From the NCBI GenBank assembly GCA_965218495.1, contig OZ244626.1:3844001-3908000 (forward strand): a stretch of 64,000 nt of DNA, written 5' to 3'. Source of the stretch: G965218495 sp965218495 (GTDB taxonomy: Bacteria > Bacteroidota > Rhodothermia > Rhodothermales > Bin80). Below the pieces are notes generated by a model that worked only from the letters and a program-made list of their open reading frames with translations, made no database searches and was not told the DNA's origin. Shown in pieces: positions 38,480 to 48,100 of the stretch; position 1 is the stretch's first letter; each line of letters opens with the position of its first letter. The position numbers and the translations under genes are program-made.

Positions 38480-40190
38480 GTTTGGGAATGCGAATGCTGA
38501 TTCCCGCCTTCTGGAGCGTTTAGTCGGCGGCTGCAAGCGCTGTTTCGGGCATGTTTCGAGCGCGAATCAAGGCTTTTGTTCGCGCACCGGTGCTTCTTGG
38601 ATACACGTATCCAGCAACCACCATGTGGCGTCTATCAATCTGTGGGGTAAGTTGGATCCGGAACGGCCTATGAAGGTGAGGCGCGCGCGCCGACCTGGGT
38701 GGTGTGCACAGCGCCGCGCAGGTTGCTTAGCACGCGCGCGAACAGTTGCTGCCAGGGATACGCCTCGGGCAAGAGCAGGCGGACTCGGCGTACGCTTACC
38801 ACCACCAGTGCTGCGATCTTCAGTAGCCGCACACGGATAGTAGCGCACTGCGCCTGCGCCATCGCGGTGCCCTGCAAGCCAAAGGTCTTGATGATGGTCA
38901 TCAGGGTGTTGGCGACCGTAGAGAAGTACAGGCGCAACTGGTTGCTCTCCATCATGGACGTAGAGGTGCGGTCAGCGAACAGGGTAAGCTGCTGCTCCTT
39001 GAGCCGGTTCTCCATGTCGCCACGCGCGCAATACAAATCTTCGTATAGCGTGCGCGCGTCGTACGCGTCTTCGCTGAAATTGGTGACCACGAATCGCGCG
39101 TTATAGCCGCGCGGTCCAGGCAGCCATTCCGCCTTGGCTATCACGCGCCGAGCACAGCTCCAGCTGTCCTTCGTCTGGTACTCGAAGCTGCGGAAGCGCC
39201 GCGAAGGCTGCCCGCTGGCCTCGCATGTGGCCTGACTCTGCTCCATAGCCTCCTCAACGATGCGTTGCAGCCGCGCATTGAGCGGCATACCAATGATGTA
39301 GTGCAGGCCCTGTGCTTCGCACCATGCCATGATATCATCGCGGCAGAATCCTGCATCTGCACGAATCCAGATGGGCACCTGCGGCCACCGCGCACGGATA
39401 CGCGCTATCACTGGCGCCAACTCCTCTATCGTGCCCGCTGATGCGTCAATGTTGGAGGGGCGCAGACGAGCGGCCAGCACATGCTTGCCGCTAACGATGT
39501 ACAGCGGTAAGTAGCAGTAGTGGCCATAGTAACCATGAAAGAAGCGCCCCTCCTGCTGGCCGTGAATCGCGTCATCGGTAGCATCGAGATCCAACACGAT
39601 ATGCTCTGGCTGCTCGCCCGTTACATCCATGAACAAGTCCGCGAGCATGGTGTCGATCTTTTCAGGGTCCGCTACGATGCGCTTGTACCTATGCGATGCG
39701 GCCCCTCCTTTGGAGCCGAGCTCCAGTCGGTTCAGTGTGCTGGAACTCGCCAGCGGATGTCCCTGGTCGCGTTCCCGTGCCCGGTGCGCACCTGTTACAT
39801 CTTCGCAGCCCACGCCCATGGCCAACACGGGATCGTCCCGCAGACGGTCATGGTCGTTCACGTCTTCGTAGCCCAAGCATATCGCGTAGACACGTTGCCT
39901 GAGCATCGCCTCCACGGTATGCTCGACCCTGCTGGGATCACGGTGGTCGGTGAAGCAGGCGGCAAAACGGCCTATGACGTCGAACATCCGGTCGGCCTCC
40001 CGTAACAGCAGCGCACCTGCGTCCGAGGACATAGGGCCGCCGTCGAACTTTCCGACCACTTTACGCCGTCCCAAGTCCTCGAAACGAAGCTCTTCAGTAT
40101 GACAGTCTGTTTTGCTCATTTGCAGTGCAAAGGATGGTTATAACTGATTGCACATCATACACTTACGTGGCGCTATGGTTCCCATTCTTG
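38480..40190 (-). mobile_element. IS1380-family element inside the IS4 element (ends approximate)
   Basis: It separates the IS4 transposase coding at LLARIN (about 40195) from LQQAGAVGVW (about 38400). Terminal repeats could not be fixed; GGAATGCGAATG near 38487 and the complement of GGTTCCCATTCT near 40180 are weak candidates. Confidence 0.65.
38668..40119 (-). CDS. IS1380-family transposase
   Basis: 483 residues, intact. The family pattern is visible: GRRKVVGKFDGGPMSSDAGALLLREADR at the N-terminus, ICLGYEDVNDHDRLRDDP, VLDLDATDDAIHGQQEGRFFHGYYGHYCYLPLY (DDE Asp region), IRADAGFCRDD, and the late AYDARTLYEDLYCARGDMENRLKEQ (catalytic Glu). It is the only uninterrupted element protein in the B-intron nest apart from the B maturase. 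Confidence 0.92.
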   Translation of the reverse strand: MSKTDCHTEELRFEDLGRRKVVGKFDGGPMSSDAGALLLREADRMFDVIGRFAACFTDHRDPSRVEHTVEAMLRQRVYAICLGYEDVNDHDRLRDDPVLAMGVGCEDVTGAHRARERDQGHPLASSSTLNRLELGSKGGAASHRYKRIVADPEKIDTMLADLFMDVTGEQPEHIVLDLDATDDAIHGQQEGRFFHGYYGHYCYLPLYIVSGKHVLAARLRPSNIDASAGTIEELAPVIARIRARWPQVPIWIRADAGFCRDDIMAWCEAQGLHYIIGMPLNARLQRIVEEAMEQSQATCEASGQPSRRFRSFEYQTKDSWSCARRVIAKAEWLPGPRGYNARFVVTNFSEDAYDARTLYEDLYCARGDMENRLKEQQLTLFADRTSTSMMESNQLRLYFSTVANTLMTIIKTFGLQGTAMAQAQCATIRVRLLKIAALVVVSVRRVRLLLPEAYPWQQLFARVLSNLRGAVHTTQVGARASPS

Positions 40191-40815
40191 GCACACTGGT
40201 GATTTATCCGGGCTAACAGGTCCAAGGGCTGGCCGGATTCCGTCTCAAAGTGCAACGCACCGGTATTCACGCGCACCGTCACGTAGCTGCCGGCAGTCTC
40301 CACATGTTGAATTCCAGAACCGGTCGCATAGCCGCGGTCCGCCAGTATGTAGTCACCCGCACGGACGGGGAATTGCTTGAATGATTCACCCGTGCCCGCA
40401 TCCAAAGTGGATCAGCAGCGTCCGCAAGAGGTTTTCCGGTGACTTATCCTTACGCAGCCCGCGCAGTGCGCCGGTATTCACGGCCAGTTGCTGCCAATTC
40501 GCAGGCAAGAACAATGCCAGCACGCCCCAGTCCTTGTCAGCCGGCGCTCTGGTAACGGTTCCCTTCATCAGACGTCAATCGTTTAGCCACGAAGTAGCTA
40601 CACATTTATCCCAGTCATGGATGCACAGGATGGAAGGTGGCCCGACCCTTGCGAATCCAGCACCCGGATGTCTACTGCAAGCGGCATCGGTGTCCCCGGT
40701 TACCTCGACTCCAGGTAAACCAAAGCAACACGAATCGTGTCAGATAAACAAGTTAGCGCTTATGGGGCCGTGAGGCCCCTCCCTATCCCGATGAATGAAA
40801 ACCGTACGCCCGGTT

Positions 40816-42803
40816 GTGTGTCCAGTCAAGGCTGGCATGTTCAGCAGGAGTCAGTCCTGCCAGAGTAGGAATCAGAGCTCTGTAGCTTGGGTAGCATGGA
40901 AGCGGGAAACCTAATTCATGAAGCCTACCGACACGGTCTCCGTAAGGGAGATCGCGAGTCATCGGGCCGTAACGAGAGTGAACGCATAGGTGGCCTCGAG
41001 AGTGTATCCCGAAGGCCGAGCCCTCAGCCCGGGGGTGAAGGCAGCACGGGCGGTCGTAATCTGATTGGGACGACCGTACCGCTTCGGCGGGGTGATAGCG
41101 ACGGCACGATGACAAGGACATGCCGAGCAACTGGAGAAGCCCTCCTCGTCCCGGTGAGAAATCGCCGGAGGAAGGTAGGTACTATAACCGGTGGCACCGG
41201 GAAATGTACCGAAGACGAGAGGGTGGCGGAGAGGTGTGTAGTAGCGATGAAACGGGGTAATGCCCGTGGAGCGAAGGCGCCTCACTGCTGGTATGTTTTC
41301 CGACAATAATGGGAGGCACTGAAGACATGAAAGAGGCTACTATAAGCCTGCAGGACCTGAGGAGGAGAATATACCGCAAAGCCAAGGCAGTACCAGAGTG
41401 GCGTTTTTGGGGCATGTACGTGCATGTCTGCAAGCTGGAGACGCTGCAGGAGGCGTATCGTATGGCGAAGCGCAACGACGGTGCCCCCGGCATCGACGGC
41501 ATGACGTTTGCAGCCATTGAGGCGACCGGCTTGCAGAGGTTTCTGGAGTGCATTCAGCGCGATCTGATCCTACGGTGCTACCAGCCCTCGCCATTGCGTA
41601 AGAAGCGGATCCCCAAGGGCGGCGGTAAATTCCGCACGCTGGGCATACCGACGATACGGGATCGCGTGGTGCAGGGGGCGCTGAAGCTGATTCTGGAGCC
41701 GATCTTCGAGGCTGACTTTCAGGAGGGATCCTATGGATATCGGCCAAAGCGTGCGCCGCATGCTGCTGTACACCGAGTAACTTCGGCGGTAGTCAAAGGA
41801 ATGACCCGGGTCATTGATGTGGACTTGGCGTCGTATTTCGATACGATTCGTCATCACATCCTGCTCCGACAGGTTGCGCTCCGTGTTAAGGATCGTGACA
41901 TTCTGTGGCTTCTGAAGCGGATACTCAAGTCCGGCGGCAAGCGCGGGGTACCTCAAGGGGGCGTCATCTCGCCGCTTTTGAGCAACATCTACCTCAATGG
42001 GGTGGATCGTATGCTGGAGCGCGCGAAGGCAGTCACCCGCGAGAAGGGGTATTTCCATATGGAGTATGCCCGCTTTGCCGACGACCTGGTGATCGTGGTG
42101 GACGGCTACCGCAAGTGGCGGTGGCTGGAGCGAGGCGTGTACAAGCGTCTACTGGAAGAGTTGGCCAAGCTCGACGTTTCACTGAACGTGGAGAAGACGC
42201 GGAGGGTTGATCTCACCCAACGGGAGAGCTTCACATTCCTGGGGTTTCGCATTCGTCGGCATAAGACGAAGCGGGGCCGTTGGGGCGTATTGAGCGTGCC
42301 TCGTATGAAGGCTCGTACAAAGCTCTTGCGGCGACTCAAGGAGGAATTCCGACGTTTCCGATCACAGCCGGTGGGACAGGTCATCGCTCGCATCAACCCA
42401 ATATTACGGGGATGGGTAAACTATTTCCGCATAGGGCACTCGAGCCGATGTTTCGGTTACGTACGTAACTGGGTCGAGCTTAAGATCCGGCGCCATCTGA
42501 TGCGTGCTCGCGGACGCAAGGGTTATGGGTGGAAGCGGTGGAGTAGGCGGATGTTTTACGAGCGGCTGGGGCTGTATGCTCAGTGGCAGATAGAGTACTA
42601 CCGGCCGAAAGCGCGCCCACGCCAACTGCGCATGAACTTTGCGGTGTAATCAGCAGGTAAGCCCGGTGCGGGAAAACCGCATGCCGTGGTTTGACGAGGC
42701 GGGGCCTGGAAACGTGATTCACGGGAGCCGGACTGAGGCCCGGAGCGAAAGCGACGGACAAGCCACCGGACCCTACGGGTTGGCGCGCCAGGCCCCGACC
42801 CTA
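40816..42803 (+). mobile_element. Group II intron D
   Basis: It starts GTGTGTCCAGTC. The maturase is at 41327-42649, and a canonical domain V follows directly at about 42658-42693 (AAGCCCGGTGCGG, GAAA loop, ACCGCATGCCGTGGTTT with the two-base bulge). Domain VI starts GCGGGGCCTGG (42698-42708), closes with CCAGGCCCCG, and the first 3' end is GACCCTAC at 42803. A second domain VI-like hairpin ending in the same GACCCTAC follows to 42914, so the functional 3' end is uncertain. The right neighbour is the 3' half of an IS256 transposase. Confidence 0.85.
41327..42649 (+). CDS. Group II intron D reverse transcriptase/maturase
   Basis: 440 residues from ATG 41327, preferred over 41309 because GGGAGG lies 11 bases upstream. 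RT blocks: RNDGAPGIDGMTF, RIPKGGGKFRTLGIPTIRDR, GSYGYRPKRAPHAAV, IDVDLASYFDTIRH, VPQGGVISPLLSNIY, and the catalytic ARFADDLVIVV (FADD variant rather than YADD). Thumb and X domain follow (LRGWVNYFRIG). There is no endonuclease domain. It is intact. The FADD motif and the style differ from the A and B maturases, so this is a separate intron lineage. Confidence 0.92.
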   Translation: MKEATISLQDLRRRIYRKAKAVPEWRFWGMYVHVCKLETLQEAYRMAKRNDGAPGIDGMTFAAIEATGLQRFLECIQRDLILRCYQPSPLRKKRIPKGGGKFRTLGIPTIRDRVVQGALKLILEPIFEADFQEGSYGYRPKRAPHAAVHRVTSAVVKGMTRVIDVDLASYFDTIRHHILLRQVALRVKDRDILWLLKRILKSGGKRGVPQGGVISPLLSNIYLNGVDRMLERAKAVTREKGYFHMEYARFADDLVIVVDGYRKWRWLERGVYKRLLEELAKLDVSLNVEKTRRVDLTQRESFTFLGFRIRRHKTKRGRWGVLSVPRMKARTKLLRRLKEEFRRFRSQPVGQVIARINPILRGWVNYFRIGHSSRCFGYVRNWVELKIRRHLMRARGRKGYGWKRWSRRMFYERLGLYAQWQIEYYRPKARPRQLRMNFAV

Positions 42804-42914
42804 CCGGTGGGCGGCGGGAGGAAACACGGTGATGGAAGCCGGACTGAGGCCCGGAGCGAAAGCGACGGAATGGCCACCGGATCCTAAGGCAGGTGCGCCT
42901 CCCGCCGACCCTAC
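42725..42914. repeat. Two tandem domain VI-like units at the end of intron D
   Basis: Units 42725-42803 and 42835-42914 share AGCCGGACTGAGGCCCGGAG and CGAAAGCGACGGA, then GCCACCGGA, and both close with GACCCTAC. The second is enclosed by the stem GGCGGGAGG / CCTCCCGCC. Confidence 0.85.
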
Positions 42915-43773
42915 TACGCAGACGGCAGCGCTACTGAAGGAATTCGAGACGCGCCGATTCGATCAGCACACCTTTGCGGTGCTCCTGCTTGATGGCAAGT
43001 ATTTGGCTGGTGTGCAGATGATCGTAGCGATGGGCATCACGACCGAGGGCGAGAAGGTCGTGCTGGGCTTTGCGGAAAGTCGTACCGAGAACAGTGCGCA
43101 GGTGCAGTCGCTGTTGCAGGATTTGTTGCGTCGGGGCTTCACCCATACCGACAAGCTGTTGGTACAGGTGGACGGCAGCCGCGGGCTTCGCAAGGGGATC
43201 AGTGCGGTGTTTGGGGATGCGGTCGTATTCCAGCGCTGCCAATGGCACAAGCGTACCAATGTGACGCGTCACATCAAGAGCGAGCCAGCGGCCACGCAAA
43301 TGAAGCGTCGGCTTCAGGCGGCATGGGAGCTACCCACGTACAAGGAGGCACGGGCGGCGCTTGTGTCGCTGCATGAAACGCTGCAGCGGTCGTGTCCGAA
43401 GGCCGCACGCAGTCTGGAGGAGGGTTTGGAGGATACGCTGACGCTTCACCGGTTGGGGGTGCGGAACCAGGCTGTCAGAGACAGTCTGAAGACGACGAAC
43501 ATCATCGAGAACCTCAACAGCATTATTGCGAACCGATCACGGAACGTGAAGCGCTGGGGATCATCGGGGATGCGTCAGCGCTGGTGCGGGGCGATATTCA
43601 TGCAGTACGAGTCGAATCTGAAGCCGATACGCCGGGAGGACATGAAGGAGCTGACCCAGGCGCTGACCACCTCCGGGGATCGATGGGTTAGTGGGGATTC
43701 GGTCTGCCGGCCCCAGGGGGCTGCAAAGGCAACACCTGGCGCTCAATGCCCCCGCGCAGTAGTGCGCTGCTGA
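42915..43773 (+). pseudogene. IS256-family transposase, 5'-truncated
   Basis: It encodes the DDE core from TQTAALLKEFETRRF onward: LLLDGKYLAGV (first Asp), LLVQVDGSRGLRKG (second Asp), FQRCQWHKRTNV and TTNIIENLNSI. It matches the complete copy with a few changes. The N-terminal DNA-binding region is missing and the open frame upstream is intron D sequence, so no functional protein is expected. Confidence 0.92.
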
Positions 43774-44077
43774 CGCTGGCATAACGCAAAACCCGCAGCT
43801 GTCCGGACGCTCTGAGGCGCTGCACCCTGCCAAGATCGCCGCTTACGCGTGCAATCAGAGGATACCTGCGGGATATCGTGCCCGAGAAGTCACTCCACGA
43901 GCCTGCCTACGCCCGAAAATCCGCGTGTGAGCACGCAATTGGGTCCACATAGGCATGCACCGCCCCATTTGCACCCATACAATCGGCCCGAAGCGCAATC
44001 CATTGCCAAAAGATATCTACTTTGAGGGCCCATCTCGGCAGAAGCCGCCGAAACCCAACTTAATTTTGTGCAATCCC
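42915..44077 (+). mobile_element. IS256-family element, copy 1, 3' half only
   Basis: The sequence from TACGCAGACGG onward is nearly identical to 51419-52581 of the complete copy. It ends with the right terminal repeat (44054-44077). The left half, including the companion ORF and the first third of the transposase, is absent; intron D abuts the break. Confidence 0.9.
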
Positions 44078-44494
44078 GATCTTCATATCGCCAACAATGA
44101 TAGTAAGGACGAGGACCGCCGCTTTCAGTATAGTACTCTTGCAGTCGGTGGCCGATATTTTCTGCGGAGCACGGCGATATCACCGTGGATCGGCGGTGGT
44201 GCCTCGCTGCTATTCGCCACCAGGTCTGGCGCTCTTCGTCAGGACGGATCGGGGGTCGGCGTATTTGGTGCAGTCGGGCTTGAATTGCTACGCTTCAATC
44301 GACACAGGATGGCGATTGAATTCCGACTTAATCTGCCATTCTCCAAATTATCTGATACTGAGCCCGACGATTTCTTGTCTGACTTGCTCGACCAGGGCAG
44401 TGGCAGGTCTCCAAGGCCTGATCGATACGTGACACCCTTTAGCTTGAGTATCTCATATCTCAGAGACGCGCCTTGGCTGTCACGTTGGTGGTAG
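44078..44494 (+). pseudogene. C-terminal remnant of a probable beta-barrel protein
   Basis: The frame after the IS256 right end encodes amphipathic strands (YSTLAVGGRYFLRSTAISPW, GGGASLLFATRSGA, AVGLELLRF, MAIEFRLNLPF) ending SLSISYLRDAPWLSRWW. This resembles the end of an outer-membrane barrel. Its beginning is missing, cut by IS256 copy 1. The 5' part was not found in the window. Confidence 0.55.
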
Positions 44495-45103
44495 CGTTAT
44501 GCAGATCAATCCGAAACACTGACTGTTGGCCGATCCGTTCATGGCCACGGGGTTCGTCAGGGGTTCCGCTTGGGCAGCCACGCGCAGGATGTCATGCCGG
44601 TTCTCAGCAACTTCAGGCCCGGGAGTTACGTTTGATAATTGTTGTTAGTTGCTGTGTTGGATAGCTGGTACCACTTGCGCTGCTCCGAGCTCCTTCCGAA
44701 GCGGGGGTAGTTTTCACCTCGCTATGGTTATTCGTCCATCGTGAAGTGGTGCAGCGGAATGCCCGTTTCCCGTAACCGTGCCTGCAGTGGGCTTTTATGC
44801 CGAATCCGATGACTACAGTACGCCAAGCCCTAGGAGGAAATACCGAAGGTATTTTGCACAAACCGGGCACACTGACCCGGACTGCGAACAGTGTGCCGTC
44901 TGTGGAGCAGAACCGTTGCAACATGGCTCACTAATCACCACAACAGCCCCAGACGGGCCTGTTTCAGGGCAAGAGACGCTCTCGGCCATCGGATTTCCAC
45001 TCCGGAATCAACTATGAGACCGGGGGCTTTGGGGGAATCCTCCGATAGTAGCGTTACATTCCTTTGTCGTTGACAGGTAAAAGCCACGGACCTTCACCAG
45101 CCC
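44495..45103. other. Intergenic region with cassette-like repeat R1
   Basis: 609 bases. It holds the 19-base word GAGTTACGTTTGATAATTG at 44623-44641 (identical at 48842-48860). A short frame (44778-45017) with CEQCAVCG is seen but not supported as a gene. Confidence 0.5.
44623..44641 (+). repeat. Repeat R1 (left boundary of the subtilase segment)
   Basis: The word GAGTTACGTTTGATAATTG, preceded by CAACTTCAGGCCCGG. R2 (48842-48860) has the identical 19 bases, and R3 (55781-55801) has a related form. R1 and R2 flank the subtilase gene as direct repeats. Confidence 0.7.
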
Positions 45104-48100
45104 ATGCTGAGCAATAGCCTCCTGGGGAAGCTCCCATTCCTGGCCGCCTGCGCTTGTGTAGCTGTTTCCACCTCGCCTGCCCAGGACACCAAGCGTGTAG
45201 GGATCCCCCAGCCGGGGATCGTGGTCGTGCAGTTTGAGCCCGGGGCAGCTGTTCAGGATGGAGCATCCGTGACGGGGCTGGCAGCGTTTGACCGTGTCGC
45301 TAGTCGCTACCGGGTGCACGCCCTCTCCCGCGTGGCTCCCTTTCTGGACCATCTGAAGCCGGAGCCCGGAGCCGTCCGCTCCCTGGCTGCGCTACGACGC
45401 ACCTTCTACCTGCGCTACGCCTCGGATGAAGACCCGTATCGGGTAGCCGCATGGCTGGGAAGGGCTCCGGGGGTGGCCTATGCGGAACCGCTGTTCATGC
45501 ACCGTATAGATGCTTTGCAAGCGGATCCGAATGACCCTCTGTACAGTGATCAGACGCACTTGCGCCATATGCGTATGCCGCAAGCCTGGGACATCGTAAA
45601 GGGATCAGAAGGCAATCCTCCGGTCGTGATTGCCATCGTCGACGGGGGCACGGACTGGCGCCACGAGGACCTGCTAGGCAATGTGTGGACGAACAGTGGA
45701 GAGATTGCGGACAATGGCATTGACGATGACCAGAACGGCTTTATTGATGACGTGCATGGCGCCAACTTTGCCAATGAGGATGACACGGACAATGACCCTA
45801 CCGGGCTGCCAGCGACGCCGAGCAGCGCCTGGCATGGCACTGCCTCCGCCGGAGCAGCGGGAGCGGTGACCGACAACGGAATAGGGATCGCAGGCACCAG
45901 CTGGAATGCGGAACTCATGTTGATCAATGCGGGATGTCGCTTTGTTGATGGAAGCATTTGCTGGGGTTACCCCGGGATTCTGTATGCCGCTGCGAATGGA
46001 GCCGACATCATAAATGCCAGCTGGGGCGGCTTTGGTACTAGTGCGTATGGGCGCGATGTCGTGGCAGCGGCCACCGACCTCGGCGCCCTTGTGGTCGCTG
46101 CGGGAGGCAATGACAACCTGAGCCTCATGGACTTTCCGCACCACCCGGCCGGCTATCCAAGGGTGCTTGCGGTTGGAGCGACGGGGAAGGACTCCCACAG
46201 GAAAGCCGGGTTTTCGAACTATGGTACGCCGATAGATGTCTATGCACCGGGCGTGGCCATTGATATGACAGCCCCCGACGGCGCATATAGGCCCGGAAAC
46301 GGCACGTCTTTTTCAAGTCCCCTGGTCGCTGGGTTAGCTGCGCTTGTGAAGACCAGGTCTCCGTCCATGACGCCGGACCAGATCCGCGAACAGGTCCGGC
46401 TTACCAGCGAATCTATTGATGATGACAACCCGGCCTTTTCCCCCGGGGCGCTGGGGGGCGGCTATGTCAATGCCGAGGCCGCGCTAGGGGTGCCGGAGCA
46501 CCCTGCGGTCCGCCTCAAGCGATGGACGTGGACGGTCAGCGGCAACGACGGAGCAATTAACTCGGGCGAGACGGTAACCCTTGAAGCCACCTTCATTAAC
46601 TACCTGGCCGGTGCCACCGGCTTGCAGATAGCCTTGCAGCCCCAGGATGGGCAGTATCTTGCTGTTTCGCCGGTCGAGCACACCATCGGGGGACTCGCCG
46701 GCGGCGACAGCATAACCGTTGAATTCAGCATTGAGGTCGCATCCAATGCGCCATCAAACCATTTGGCGTTCATTCACACGCGCATTCGAGATGGCGCGTT
46801 TGAAGACTCGCCGGACTTTCTCTATCTGAACCTCGACCAAGACGCCCGGGAGATCCAGGAAGGACTGCTGACCTTGTACGATGCGACAGATGGCGCTAAC
46901 TGGGTTCGGAATGACAACTGGGATGCTCTGCCAGTTACCGACATAGAGGAGTTAGGTGGGTGGTATGGTGTAAGCGTGATAAACGGTCAAGTAGTCGGCG
47001 TCGGGTTACAAGAAAACAACCTGATAGGATCGCTACCCGGCACCGGCTGGCACAAGCTTGCAAGGCTTCGCAGCTTATCTCTCTGGGGCAATGACCTTTC
47101 GGGCCCGATTCCGCCGGAGCTGGGGCAGCTCGCGCAGTTGCAACGGCTTTGGTTGCACAGCAACAGTCTTTCGGGCCCGATCCCGCCGGAGCTGGGGCAG
47201 CTCGCGCAGCTGCAACGGCTTTGGTTGCACAGCAACAGTCTTTCGGGCCCGATCCCGCCGGAGCTGGGGCAGCTCGCGCAGCTGCAACGGCTTTATTTAT
47301 CCAGCAACAGTCTTTCGGGCCCGATCCCGCCGGAGCTGGGGCAGCTCGCGCAGCTGCAACGGCTTTATTTATCCAGCAACAGTCTTTCGGGCCCGATCCC
47401 ACCCGAGTTGGGGCAGCTCGCACAGCTGCAACAGCTTGTATTGTCCAGCAACAGTCTTTCGGGCCCGATCCCGCCGGAGCTGGGGCAGCTCGCGCAGCTG
47501 ACATGGCTTTCTTTGCGCAGCAACAGTCTTTCGGGCGCGATCCCACCGGAGCTGGGGCAGCTCGCGCAGCTGCAAGGGCTTTCTTTGTCCAGCAACAGTC
47601 TTTCGGGCCCGATCCCGCCGGAGCTGGGGCAGCTCGCGCAGCTGCAACGGCTTTATTTATCCAGCAACAGTCTTTCGGGCCCGATCCCGCCGGAGTTGGG
47701 GCAGCTCGCACAGCTGCAACAGCTTGTATTGTCCAGCAACAGTCTTTCGGGCCCGATCCCGCCGGAGTTGGGACAACTCACGCAGCTGCAACGGCTTTAT
47801 TTGTACAGCAACAGTCTTTCGGGCCCGATCCCGCCGGAGCTGGGGCAGCTCGCACAGCTGCAAGAGCTTTGGTTGGACAGCAACAGTCTTTCGGGCCCGA
47901 TCCCGCCGGAGCTGGGGCAGCTCGCACAGCTGCAACGGCTTTATTTGTACAGCAACAGTCTTTCGGGCCCCATTCCGCCCGAGTTGGGGCAGCTCGCGCA
48001 GCTGCAACGGCTTGATTTGAGCAACAACAGCCTTACTGAGGCATTGCCCTTAACCCTGACTAACCTGACGAATCTGGAGTCCTTCCATTTTGGAGGGCAG

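Larger units (their letters stand above)
37776..40568 (-). pseudogene. IS4-family transposase, broken in several places
   Basis: The N-terminal piece at 40386-40568 (KDWGVLALFLPANWQQLA) is joined with a missing segment to the DDE-domain piece at 40163-40405 (ADRGYATGSGIQHVE, second Asp region). The C-terminal piece at 37900-38478 has the YREK signature YRLRWQVELVFKRFK. The true C-terminus continues in another frame (EFKFALNQVTRAVEPG) near 37776-37973. The lesions are an internal deletion near 40400, an IS1380 insertion after LLARIN and a frameshift near 37970. Confidence 0.85.
37769..40763. mobile_element. IS4-family element, decayed, with an IS1380 insertion inside
   Basis: Terminal inverted repeats are ATAAGCGCTAACTTGTT at 37769-37785 and its reverse complement at 40747-40763. 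A perfect 13-base target duplication GGGGCCGTGAGGC flanks it at 37756-37768 and 40764-40776, fitting the IS4 subgroup. The transposase is fragmented and the element is split by an IS1380-family element, so it is immobile by itself. Confidence 0.92.
34359..40792 (+). mobile_element. Group II intron B, copy 2, with maturase, invaded by intron C and IS4
   Basis: It starts GTGTGCCAGGCATGG, with domain I nearly identical to 10135-10500. It carries the maturase at 36314-37765, domain V around 37709-37745, and ends CCCTATCCCGAT at 40792. It is interrupted at 34708-36255 by intron C and at 37769-40763 by an IS4-family element that cuts domain VI just before the 3' splice site. The domain V and 3' end style fit chloroplast-like class introns, a tentative class call. 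Confidence 0.87.

Noticed and set aside
29130..40815. Possible outer intron: AGCAATATGCG before intron A and GAATGAAAACCGTACG after intron B could be two halves of a broken domain V
   Set aside because: The joined sequence does not form a convincing 34-base domain V with matched stems; too speculative to list.
44778..45017. Short frame with a CxxC pair before the subtilase
   Set aside because: One weak motif, no ribosome site, and position inside a repeat-containing intergenic region.
47090..48025. Regular 72-base repeats that could suggest a CRISPR or satellite array, with long open frames on both strands
   Set aside because: The plus frame is a clear LRR protein continuing an S8 protease; the other frames are open only because of the repetitive codon content.
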